From contig CALQJI020000022.1 in the NCBI GenBank assembly GCA_943330855.2, positions 1-64,000 of the forward strand: a DNA stretch of 64,000 nucleotides, in the 5' to 3' direction. Both the position numbers and the translations under genes were made by a program. The notes under the pieces were generated by a model. It did no database searches. It was not told where the DNA came from and worked only from the letters and a program-made list of their open reading frames with translations. Source of the DNA: Klebsiella pneumoniae (GTDB lineage: Bacteria > Verrucomicrobiota > Verrucomicrobiia > Limisphaerales > SXTU01). Shown piece after piece: positions 43,294 through 51,450 of this stretch (position 1 is the first letter of the stretch; each line of letters opens with the position of its first letter).

Positions 43294-44725
43294 GAACTTC
43301 TTCCCCTGTGCCGGTGCCCGCGCGTTGCACGCGCCGACGCGCCGCGAGTTCATTTACAGTCTGGGCACGAGCCTCGGCAGCGTGGCATTGACAGCGATGC
43401 TTGCGAGCGACGTGGGCGCGGCGGAGAAAGTCAGCCCGCTAGCCCCGAAGGCCGGACATTTTCCCGCAAAGGCGATGAGCTGCATCTTCCTCATGATGGA
43501 GGGCGGGCCGTCGCACATTGATACGTTCGACCCGAAGCCCGAGTTGGAACGACAGCACCTCAAGGAGTTCGTGCGCGAGGGCAAACAGAAGTCGGCGATG
43601 GAGAGCGGCAAGCGCTACTACGTGAAAAGCCCGTTCAAGTTCCGCAAGACCGGCCAGAGCGGCGCGGACATGGCGGAGAACTGGGAGCACCTCGCGAAGG
43701 TCGCCGACGAGATTTGTTTCTGGCGCGGTTGCAACGTGGACTCGGTCAACCACCCGACGGCGATGTATCAGATGAATTGCGGCAACCGCTTCGGCGGCGA
43801 CCCCGGCCTCGGCGCGTGGGTGACTTACGGCATCGGCTCGGTGAACCAGGACCTGCCCGGCTTCATCGTGCTGCCGGAGATTTCCTATCCGCAAGGCGGC
43901 GCGGCGAACTGGAGCAATGGTTATCTCCCCGCGAGCTTCCAAGGCACGCCGCTGCGCGCGAAAGGTTCGCCCATTCTCGACCTCACGCCGCCCGCCGGCA
44001 TCACGCCGGAACATCAGCGCGCGAACCTCGACCTGCTCGCGAAGCTCAACACCGCGCACGCCGCGCAGCATCCCGGCCACGACGAACTCGCCGCGCGCAT
44101 GGACAATTACGAACTCGCCTTCCGCATGCAGATGCAGGTGCCCGAGACGCTCGACCTCTCGAAGGAGGACGCGAAGACGAAAGAAAGCTACGGCATCGGC
44201 AAGGACGCGACCGATTCATTCGGCCGCAAATGCCTCCTCGCGCGCAAGCTCGTCGAGAAAGGCGTGCGCTTCATCCAGCTCTACAACGGCACTTGGGACT
44301 CGCACGACTACATCGAGCGCGCGCACGGCAATCTCGTCCGCGGTGTGGACCAACCCATCGCTGCGCTCATCGCCGACCTCAAGCAACGCGGCCTGCTCGA
44401 TAGCACGCTCATCGTCTGGTGCGGTGAGTTTGGTCGCACGCCCGACAACGGCGTGCGCGGCGGCACCGCCTACGGCCGCGATCACAACCCGAACGCGATG
44501 ACCATCTGGCTCGCCGGCGGCGGTTGCAAGGCCGGCACCACGCTCGGCATGACCGACGATCTCGGAATGGCGGCCGTCGAGGGCAAGGCACACGTCCGCG
44601 ATTTCCACGTCACGCTGCTGCGCCTCCTTGGCCTCGACGACAACAAACTCACCTACTACCACGCGGGCCGGTTCAAGCAGCTCTCACAATTCGGCGGCCA
44701 AGTGATCAAGGGACTAATCGCATGA
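43283..44725 (+). CDS. DUF1501 family exported protein
   Basis: DUF1501 protein of 480 residues, partner of the preceding PSD1 gene. ATG at 43283 lies within the last codons of that gene. The leader MFTKNFFPCAGARALHAPTR is followed by a Tat-like signal (RREFIYSLGTSLGSVALTAML). Motifs of the family are MMEGGPSHIDTFDPKPEL, CGEFGRTPDNGVRGGTAYGRDHN and LAGGGCKAGTTLGMTDDLG. The domain belongs to the alkaline-phosphatase superfamily; no activity is established. Its stop overlaps the ATG of the next gene (ATGA), so all three genes should be cotranscribed. Confidence 0.85.
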   Translation: MFTKNFFPCAGARALHAPTRREFIYSLGTSLGSVALTAMLASDVGAAEKVSPLAPKAGHFPAKAMSCIFLMMEGGPSHIDTFDPKPELERQHLKEFVREGKQKSAMESGKRYYVKSPFKFRKTGQSGADMAENWEHLAKVADEICFWRGCNVDSVNHPTAMYQMNCGNRFGGDPGLGAWVTYGIGSVNQDLPGFIVLPEISYPQGGAANWSNGYLPASFQGTPLRAKGSPILDLTPPAGITPEHQRANLDLLAKLNTAHAAQHPGHDELAARMDNYELAFRMQMQVPETLDLSKEDAKTKESYGIGKDATDSFGRKCLLARKLVEKGVRFIQLYNGTWDSHDYIERAHGNLVRGVDQPIAALIADLKQRGLLDSTLIVWCGEFGRTPDNGVRGGTAYGRDHNPNAMTIWLAGGGCKAGTTLGMTDDLGMAAVEGKAHVRDFHVTLLRLLGLDDNKLTYYHAGRFKQLSQFGGQVIKGLIA

Positions 44726-46215
44726 AACCACTTACTCTATTAATCTTGTTGCAGGCTCTGGCGGTCACTCCGTTCCTTCGCGCCCAGGAAGACCTCGGGG
44801 CCATGTGGGGCACCGCCGCCGAGGAGGCCAAATACTATCCCATCGTCAACATCCCGATTCCGACCGGCGTCCCGATGCGGCCGGGCGGACTGGAAATTCT
44901 GCCGGACGGACGGCTGGCCGTGGGCACTCGCCGGGGCGACATCTATTTCATCAAGGGTGCTTTCGAGTCGCCGCCCATGCCGGAGTATCACCTCTTCGCC
45001 AGTGGTCAGGATGAAATCTTCTCGCTCGCGTGGAGGGATGGCGCGATGACCTCGACCAGTTGGGGCGAAGTCACCCGCATCTCCGACACCGATGGCGATG
45101 GCGTGGCCGACCGCTACGACACGCTGACCAGCAACTGGGGTTACGCGGAAGGTCACGAGTTCGCCTTCGGTTCCAAGCCCGATGCCGGGGGCAACATCTG
45201 GGTGGCGCTTGGCCTGAGCGGTTCGTATGAGTCCCACAATCTCTTCCGCGGTTGGGCGGTGAAGGTGACGCCCGCCGGTAAGATGATTCCCGTGTGCAGC
45301 GGGTTGCGGAGCCCGGGCGGCGTGGGCGCCAATGCGCAAGGCGCGATGTTTGCCATCGAGAGCCAGGGACCTTGGAACGGCTGCTGTTCCCTGAAGCATC
45401 TGAAAGAGGGTGGCTTCCTCGGGCATCCCGCGAGCTACAACTGGTATCCCTTCGTCCCGGGCATGAAAGCTCCCGAGCTCAAGCCCAACAGCAATTCGCG
45501 CATGGGCGTGGAAAAGAAACGAGTGAAGGAACTAGTGCCGCCCGCAGTGAAGTTTCCCTACATCAAGATGGGCCGCTCGATTTCCGGCTTTCGGCTGAAC
45601 AATACCGGCGGCAAATTCGGCCCGTTCGACAACCAACTTTTTCTCGGCGACTACACGCAGAGCATCATCATGCGCGCTACGACGGAGCTGGTGAACGGCG
45701 TGTGGCAGGGCGCGTGTTATCCGTTCCGCGAAGGGCTCGCCACGGGAATCATGAACGTGGAGTTCTCGCCGAAGGGACAACTCATCGCCGGCGGATTCAC
45801 CACGAGCCGTCAGTGGCCCGTGCGCGGGCCGCAGCCGCTTGCCCTCCAGCGCATTGACTGGAACGGCGTCGTGCCCTTCGAGATCAAGGAGATCAACATC
45901 AAGAAAGACGGATTCCTGATCACCTTCACCAAGCCCGTGGACAAGCTGGTTGCCGCCAAAGCCGAGGCCTACACCATCACCACCTACACCCATATCTACC
46001 ACGGCGCTTACGGCAGCCCCGAGGTGGACCAGACGACCGCGCGTGTGACTCGGGCGGTTCCCGCCGCCGACGGACTTTCGGCGATGGTTTATCTGGAGAC
46101 GATCACGGAAGATCACATCCACGACTTCGACCTCGCCAAAATCACCGCGCCGGACGGCCAGCGTCTACTGCATACCAAGGCCTACTACACGGTGAACGAG
46201 ATCCCGAAAAACTAA
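44722..46215 (+). CDS. Sorbosone-dehydrogenase-like beta-propeller protein
   Basis: Exported protein of 497 residues. ATG at 44722 overlaps the DUF1501 stop, and MKPLTLLILLQALAVTPFLR is a signal peptide. The propeller resembles soluble PQQ glucose/sorbosone dehydrogenase-like proteins of Planctomycetes: MRPGGLEILPDGRLAVGTRRG, VTRISDTDGDGVADRYDTL and KDGFLITFTKPVD. TDGDGVADRYDT looks like a calcium-binding EF-hand-like loop. No haem motif is present. Electrons from such a protein could pass to the neighbouring cytochromes; that link is inference. An open frame upstream to 44524 is antisense-type sequence. Confidence 0.75.
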   Translation: MKPLTLLILLQALAVTPFLRAQEDLGAMWGTAAEEAKYYPIVNIPIPTGVPMRPGGLEILPDGRLAVGTRRGDIYFIKGAFESPPMPEYHLFASGQDEIFSLAWRDGAMTSTSWGEVTRISDTDGDGVADRYDTLTSNWGYAEGHEFAFGSKPDAGGNIWVALGLSGSYESHNLFRGWAVKVTPAGKMIPVCSGLRSPGGVGANAQGAMFAIESQGPWNGCCSLKHLKEGGFLGHPASYNWYPFVPGMKAPELKPNSNSRMGVEKKRVKELVPPAVKFPYIKMGRSISGFRLNNTGGKFGPFDNQLFLGDYTQSIIMRATTELVNGVWQGACYPFREGLATGIMNVEFSPKGQLIAGGFTTSRQWPVRGPQPLALQRIDWNGVVPFEIKEINIKKDGFLITFTKPVDKLVAAKAEAYTITTYTHIYHGAYGSPEVDQTTARVTRAVPAADGLSAMVYLETITEDHIHDFDLAKITAPDGQRLLHTKAYYTVNEIPKN

Positions 46216-46236
46216 GCCACCACTCCAAGCCCACTC

Positions 46237-47265
46237 ATGCCCAAACCACTTCACCTCCTCTCCTGTTCCATCGCCCTCGCATTGTCCTGTGGCGTCGCCC
46301 AAGCCGCTGACAAAGAGCAATGGCTGACCTACCCCGGCGGTGACGGCCCCGGCAAAGGCAAGCGCATCGTGCTCATCGCCGCTGACCAAGAATATCGCAG
46401 CGAGCAGTCCATGCCGATGATGGCGAAGATTCTCAGCACGCATCACGGCTTTGACTGCACCGTGCTGTTCGCCGTGAACGACAAGGGCGAGGTGGATCCG
46501 ACGATGCCGGTTTACCCCGAGAAAGGTCAGCCGCTCAAAGAGCACCACATCCCCGGGCTGGAGCAGCTCGCCAAGGCCGACCTTGTCATCTTCTTCGCCC
46601 GGCTGCTGACGCTCCCGATGTCCGAGCGAGAGCTCATCGTGAAATATGTTGATTCCGGCAAGCCCTTCCTCGCGCTGCGCACGGCCAACCACGGTTTCCA
46701 CGCCTCGCTGCCCTACAAGATCAACGGCAAGCAAGTCCGCTGGGGCGAGGATGTGCTGGGCGGCTCCTTCATGGGCCATCACGGTCGCTGGCAGGCCGAC
46801 TCGACGCGCGGCACCCTCGTTCCGGAGCAAAAAGATCATCCCATTCTCAGAGGCGTGAGCGACATCTGGGGCAACTCCGATGTCTATCGAACCTACAAAG
46901 AGGGGACCAGCCTGCCAACGAACTGCACCGCGCTGGTCTGGGGTCAGCCCCTCATGGGCCGGAAGCAAGATGACCCGCCGAACCCAAAGTTGGAGCCGCT
47001 GCCCGTCGCGTGGTTCAAGCACTGGCAGACCAGCGAAGGCAAGAGCGCCCGCGTCTTTCAATCCACGATGGGCAGCGGCACTGACCTCGAAAATCCCGGC
47101 CTGCGTCGGCTCATCATCAACGCCACCTACTGGGGCATGAGCATGGAAGCCACCATCAGCCCGACTCGCAGTGTGGAAATCGTCGGCACCTACAAACCGC
47201 TCAAAAGCGGTTTTAACTACAAGGAAATCGGCGTCGTCCCGAAGCCGGTCTCGGCCTACAGATAG
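46237..47265 (+). CDS. ThuA-like domain protein
   Basis: Exported protein of 342 residues with signal peptide MPKPLHLLSCSIALALS (cleavage near AQAADK). The ThuA (trehalose-utilisation) fold, a relative of class I glutamine amidotransferases, is seen in KRIVLIAADQEYRSEQSMP, LEQLAKADLVIFFAR, YVDSGKPFLALRTANHGF and VLGGSFMGHHG. The catalytic Cys of amidotransferases is not present at the expected nucleophile position. ThuA-like genes frequently sit beside sugar oxidoreductases, in line with the gene before it. It starts 21 bases after that gene's stop and ends 25 bases before the next start. Confidence 0.8.
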   Translation: MPKPLHLLSCSIALALSCGVAQAADKEQWLTYPGGDGPGKGKRIVLIAADQEYRSEQSMPMMAKILSTHHGFDCTVLFAVNDKGEVDPTMPVYPEKGQPLKEHHIPGLEQLAKADLVIFFARLLTLPMSERELIVKYVDSGKPFLALRTANHGFHASLPYKINGKQVRWGEDVLGGSFMGHHGRWQADSTRGTLVPEQKDHPILRGVSDIWGNSDVYRTYKEGTSLPTNCTALVWGQPLMGRKQDDPPNPKLEPLPVAWFKHWQTSEGKSARVFQSTMGSGTDLENPGLRRLIINATYWGMSMEATISPTRSVEIVGTYKPLKSGFNYKEIGVVPKPVSAYR

Positions 47266-47290
47266 GCACTTCTCCAAACCCAAAACCTCG

Positions 47291-48475
47291 ATGCAAAACA
47301 CGCCCACTTACCGCATGACAACTCAAGCTTTCCTTGCCGCACTGCTGCTCGCCTGTGCCCCCATCCACGCAGCCGAGACGGCTTTCCAGATTCAACCCGT
47401 GTCTGCGGCGCAGGCGGCGGACTACAAGCTCGACGCGGCCTTTTTCAAGAAGGCGACTCTGGTCCAGAACATCCTCATCGCCACGTCTGCGAACGTTTCG
47501 GATTTCACGCACCGCGAAGCGGCCTACCAGTTCGACATGGTGATGAAGAGCATTCGCCCGGAAATCGCCCAGCGCATCCGGGACAAGAAAGTGTTGTGCG
47601 TGCTGGTCGGGCACAAGGAGCTGACTTCCGAGGTGCCAATGTTCGCCTCGGACAGGACCGGCAAAGAGTTGGACTTCTACAACTGGCGGCAGCGAGGTTT
47701 TCTCACCACGAAGAACGGTCGCTCGGTCGTGCTCTTCGCCGAGGAGGACGTGATGGAATACGAGGGTGGCATGCAGTTGGAGAGCATCTTGATTCACGAG
47801 TTCGGCCACGTGATTCAAGGCGCGGGCTTTGACAAGGACTTGAACGCCCGGGTGAAGGCGGCCTACGAGAACGCCAAGACGAAGGGCATCTACAACGACG
47901 GTTACGCCGCCCAGAAGTTCCGTCGTGTGACGAGCGAAACCCCGGTCAGCCTGCTGGACGCGTTGGCGAAATCGTTCCCCGAACAAACGCCGGAATTCCT
48001 CCGCGTGTGTCTCGACAAGGGCGACATCCTCGTCAATGGCCGCCCGGTCCGTTCGGATGCCAAGGTGACTCGGAGTGACAAGGTGCTGATCGTGTTCGGG
48101 GGGCCGAAGCCGTGTTATGCGCTGGTGAACTCGGCGGAGTATTGGGCGGAGGGCGTGCAGGCTTGGTATGACACCAACCGAACGATGGACCACGACCACA
48201 ACCACATCCACACCCGCGCGCAGTTGAAGGATTACGACCCGGAATTGGCGCGGCTGTGTGCGGAGGTTCTCGGCGATACGGACTGGCGTTTCGTGTCGCC
48301 CCGGTCGCGCGCCGGGCAAGGGCATCTGGCGGGCTACAATCCGGCCACCGCGCCCACGGTCGTCAAGCTGGAGCACATCGACCAGGCAGCGCAGGACTAC
48401 TACGACAAGTATTGGAAAGACTACTGGAAGCGGCTCCACGAAAAGCACGGGGTGCCGTCCAAGGCGCACAAATAA
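47291..48475 (+). CDS. Exported metallopeptidase-like protein with S4-like segment
   Basis: Protein of 394 residues from ATG 47291, with a signal peptide (MTTQAFLAALLLACAP, cleavage near IHAAET). HEFGH at residues 169-173 is a zincin-type H-E-x-x-H motif, with Glu and Tyr further on (SAEYWAEGVQAWYDTN) as candidate third-ligand and substrate elements. Between them, at residues about 236-265, lies LDKGDILVNGRPVRSDAKV followed by SDKVLIV, which resembles an S4 RNA-binding segment; in an exported protein this may be only a look-alike. A His-rich stretch (DHDHNHIHT) could bind metal. Family not recognised. Last gene of the exported-protein run. Confidence 0.6.
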   Translation: MQNTPTYRMTTQAFLAALLLACAPIHAAETAFQIQPVSAAQAADYKLDAAFFKKATLVQNILIATSANVSDFTHREAAYQFDMVMKSIRPEIAQRIRDKKVLCVLVGHKELTSEVPMFASDRTGKELDFYNWRQRGFLTTKNGRSVVLFAEEDVMEYEGGMQLESILIHEFGHVIQGAGFDKDLNARVKAAYENAKTKGIYNDGYAAQKFRRVTSETPVSLLDALAKSFPEQTPEFLRVCLDKGDILVNGRPVRSDAKVTRSDKVLIVFGGPKPCYALVNSAEYWAEGVQAWYDTNRTMDHDHNHIHTRAQLKDYDPELARLCAEVLGDTDWRFVSPRSRAGQGHLAGYNPATAPTVVKLEHIDQAAQDYYDKYWKDYWKRLHEKHGVPSKAHK

Positions 48476-48515
48476 GACTGCCAGAGCTTCCCTCTCAGCA
48501 CCCGCCCAGATTCCC

Positions 48516-48536
48516 GACTGAAGGCTGAGGGCTGAG
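48516..48536. repeat. Heptameric tandem repeat
   Basis: Three 7-base units: GACTGAA, GGCTGAG, GGCTGAG. They lie in the 108-base gap before comM. Confidence 0.65.
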
Positions 48537-48583
48537 GCATTTTCACCTTGGAACAGCGCGGTGGAATTCGGCAGAGTCATCCC

Positions 48584-50107
48584 ATGTTAGCCAAGGTTTG
48601 CTCCGCTGCCGTGCAGGGCATTGAAGCGTATCCCATCGAGGTGGAAGTCAATGTCGGCTGGGGCGAGACCAACATCGCCATTGTCGGCTTGCCCGATGTC
48701 GCCGTGAAGGAGTCGCGTGACCGCGTGAGCACCGCGATGACGAACTCCGCGTTCCACTTCCCGATGGGCCGCACCACCATCAACCTCGCCCCCGCCGACG
48801 TGCGCAAGGAAGGCCCCAGCTTCGACCTGCCCATCGCCATCGGCTGGCTCGCCGCCAGCGAGCAGATGGAAAGCACCGTGCTGGACCAATACGTCGTCGT
48901 CGGCGAACTCGCGCTCACCGGCGCGGTGCGGCCGGTGAAGGGCGTGCTGCCCATCGCGTTGCGCGCAAAGCAGGACGGCCGCAAGGGCGTCATCGTGCCG
49001 AAGGATAACGCGCCGGAAGCCGCCGTGGTCGCGGGGCTGGACGTGATTCCGATTCAGAATTTGCGCGAAGCGGTGGGCTTCCTCGAAGGCGAGGTCGCCA
49101 TCGCGCCGCTCCAGGTGGACCTCGCAAAACTCTTCGACTACGCGGGCGACGACGACGTGGACATGGCGGACGTGCGTGGCCAGGAGTCGGTGAAGCGCGC
49201 GTTGGAAATCGGCGCGGCGGGCGGCCACAATATGCTGCTCATCGGCCCGCCGGGCACGGGCAAATCCATGCTGGCCAAGCGCATTCCCACCATCCTCCCT
49301 CCGCTCACGCTCGACGAGGCGCTGGAGACGACGAAGATTCACAGCATCGTCGGCCTGCTCGCGGCGGGACAGGCGCTCGTCACGCAGCGGCCCTTCCGCA
49401 GCCCGCACCACACGGTGAGCGATGCGGGTCTGCTCGGCGGCGGCATCCATCCAGCACCCGGCGAAATCTCGCTCGCGCACCACGGGGTGGTGTTTCTGGA
49501 TGAACTGCCGGAGTTCAAACGCACCGTGCTGGAGACGATGCGGCAGCCGCTCGAGGACGGCAAAGTGACCATCTCGCGCGCGGCGGGCACGATGACCTTC
49601 CCGTCGCAGTTCATGCTCGTGGCCGCGATGAACCCGACGCCGGACGGCAAGATGCCGGGTGAGTCGAAGTCCTCGCCACGCGAGATCGCGAGCTACCTCG
49701 GGCGCATCTCCGGGCCGTTGCTGGACCGCATTGACCTGCACGTCGAGGTGCCGCAGGTGAAGTTCCGCGAGATGCAGGCGGCGAAGCCCGGTGAGAGTTC
49801 CGCGACCGTCCGCGAGCGGGTCATCGCGGCGCGGCGGATTCAGCAAGCGCGCTTCGCCGGGAAGAAAGTCACGTGCAACGCGCGGATGGGCAGCCGCGAG
49901 CTGAAGGAGTTTTGCGTGCTGGATGAGGCCGCGACTGAACTGCTCCGCCACGCGATGACCGAGATGGGCCTGAGCGCCCGCGCGCACGACCGCATCCTGA
50001 AAGTCTCCCGCACCATCGCCGACCTCGCCGCGTGCGCGAGCATCACGGCGGAGCACTTGGGCGAGGCCATCCAGTATCGCACACTCGACCGGCAGTTGTG
50101 GGGGTGA
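48584..50107 (+). CDS. comM: ComM/YifB family AAA ATPase
   Basis: Hexameric helicase-like AAA ATPase of the magnesium-chelatase ChlI group that promotes branch migration during natural transformation. 507 residues from ATG 48584. The N-terminal Lon-protease-like domain reads [23 protein letters not shown], and [20 protein letters not shown] follows. Walker A is [18 protein letters not shown], Walker [11 protein letters not shown], and the sensor region [12 protein letters not shown]. Unlike some relatives it lacks an obvious zinc-finger C-x-x-C in NPTPDGKMP. The C-terminal helical part is complete. A degenerate copy of its first 64 codons lies at 33472-33651. Confidence 0.9.
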   Translation: MLAKVCSAAVQGIEAYPIEVEVNVGWGETNIAIVGLPDVAVKESRDRVSTAMTNSAFHFPMGRTTINLAPADVRKEGPSFDLPIAIGWLAASEQMESTVLDQYVVVGELALTGAVRPVKGVLPIALRAKQDGRKGVIVPKDNAPEAAVVAGLDVIPIQNLREAVGFLEGEVAIAPLQVDLAKLFDYAGDDDVDMADVRGQESVKRALEIGAAGGHNMLLIGPPGTGKSMLAKRIPTILPPLTLDEALETTKIHSIVGLLAAGQALVTQRPFRSPHHTVSDAGLLGGGIHPAPGEISLAHHGVVFLDELPEFKRTVLETMRQPLEDGKVTISRAAGTMTFPSQFMLVAAMNPTPDGKMPGESKSSPREIASYLGRISGPLLDRIDLHVEVPQVKFREMQAAKPGESSATVRERVIAARRIQQARFAGKKVTCNARMGSRELKEFCVLDEAATELLRHAMTEMGLSARAHDRILKVSRTIADLAACASITAEHLGEAIQYRTLDRQLWG

Positions 50108-50178
50108 GTCGCGGCGCGTTGCTCCAGACTCAAACTCCCCTTGCCTTTGCCTTCCCGTCCGCAACACTCGCGCGCGTT

Positions 50179-51354
50179 ATGAGCAAAAAATCCGCCCCCA
50201 AAGTCTCCAAGAAGTTCGCCGCCTACCCGCGCCTCAACCCCCTCGGCGTCGGCAAGGACATCTCCGCCGCCGACCTCATTGACCAGGTCATGCTCGCCTA
50301 CAACGGCGGCCGTCTCCGCGAAGCCAGCCAGCTTCTCGCGCGCAAGATGCTGCCCGACGACGGCTTCATCGGGATGAGCCTCACCGGCGCGCTCACGCCC
50401 GCTGGCCTCGGCAAGTCGTGTCTCATTCCGCTGATGAAGGGCGGCTATGTGGACTGGATTATCTCCACCGGCGCGAACCTCTACCACGACCTCCACTTCG
50501 GCCTGGATATGCAGCTCCACAGCGGCTCGCCCTTCCTCGACGACGTGCAGCTCCACCAGGACGGCGTCATCCGCATCTACGACGTGCTCTTCGATTACAA
50601 CGTCCTGCTCGACACGGATGCCTTTGTCCGCGAGGTCATCCAAGGCCCCGAGTTCCAGCGGCCCATGGGCACGGATGAATTCCACTACCTCCTCGGCAAA
50701 TACGTCGCCGCGCGCGGCAAGAAGCTCGGGCTGAAAGACTCCTCCGTTCTGGCCACCGCTTACGAGTGTGGCATCCCCATCTTCACCAGCAGCCCGGGCG
50801 ACTCCAGCATCGGGATGAACGTCGCCGCGATGGCCATGCGCGGCTCGGCGTTGATGCCCGACGTGAACCGCGACGTGAACCAAACCGCCGCCATCGTCTA
50901 TCACGCCAAGTCCACCGGCCACACCAGCAGCGTCTTCATCCTCGGCGGCGGCAGCCCGAAGAACTTCATGCTCCAGACCGAGCCGCAGATTCAGGAAGTC
51001 CTCGGCATCCAGGAAAAGGGCCACGACTACTTCCTCCAAGTCACCGACGCCCGCCCCGACACCGGCGGCCTCTCCGGCGCGACGCCCGCCGAAGCCGTGA
51101 GCTGGGGCAAGGTGGATCCCGACAAGCTCCCCGACAGCGTCGTGTGCTACACCGACAGCACCATCGCGCTCCCGCTACTCACCGCCTACGTCCTCTCGCG
51201 CGTGAAGCCCCGCAAGCTCAAGCGCCTCTATGACCACCGGGACGCGATCCTCGAGGTGGTGAAGCAGAAGTATCTCAAGCTCGGCACCGTGACCAAAGTG
51301 CTCACCAGCCGGAAAATTTCGAAGCGCGGCAGCAGCATTGGGCTTAAGAAGTAG
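50179..51354 (+). CDS. Deoxyhypusine synthase-like protein
   Basis: NAD-dependent aminobutyl-transferase-like protein of 391 residues from ATG 50179. It matches deoxyhypusine synthase: [55 protein letters not shown] and [22 protein letters not shown]. The Lys in SWGKV corresponds to the enzyme's active-site lysine. Bacteria lack eIF5A, so these proteins likely make homospermidine or related polyamines, or modify another target; substrate is open. The short leader before [11 protein letters not shown] is Lys-rich. The stop codon is followed by palindromic element C. Confidence 0.85.
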   Translation: MSKKSAPKVSKKFAAYPRLNPLGVGKDISAADLIDQVMLAYNGGRLREASQLLARKMLPDDGFIGMSLTGALTPAGLGKSCLIPLMKGGYVDWIISTGANLYHDLHFGLDMQLHSGSPFLDDVQLHQDGVIRIYDVLFDYNVLLDTDAFVREVIQGPEFQRPMGTDEFHYLLGKYVAARGKKLGLKDSSVLATAYECGIPIFTSSPGDSSIGMNVAAMAMRGSALMPDVNRDVNQTAAIVYHAKSTGHTSSVFILGGGSPKNFMLQTEPQIQEVLGIQEKGHDYFLQVTDARPDTGGLSGATPAEAVSWGKVDPDKLPDSVVCYTDSTIALPLLTAYVLSRVKPRKLKRLYDHRDAILEVVKQKYLKLGTVTKVLTSRKISKRGSSIGLKK

Positions 51355-51375
51355 CTCAGCACCCGCTCAAACCAC

Positions 51376-51445
51376 GTAGCCGCCGAGGTAAGAAGGCGGC
51401 TTCGACTGCCCTCGAACGAATCCGCCTCCTCACCTCGGCGGCTAC
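51376..51445. repeat. GTAGCCGCCGAGG-type palindromic element, copy C
   Basis: Left arm 51376-51399 (GTAGCCGCCGAGGT, then AAGAAGGCGG) and right arm 51421-51445 (TCCGCCTCC, then TCACCTCGGCGGCTAC) with a 21-base loop. It fills the gap between the convergent deoxyhypusine-synthase-like and secretin genes. No T tract follows either arm. Confidence 0.9.
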
Positions 51446-51450
51446 TTGCT

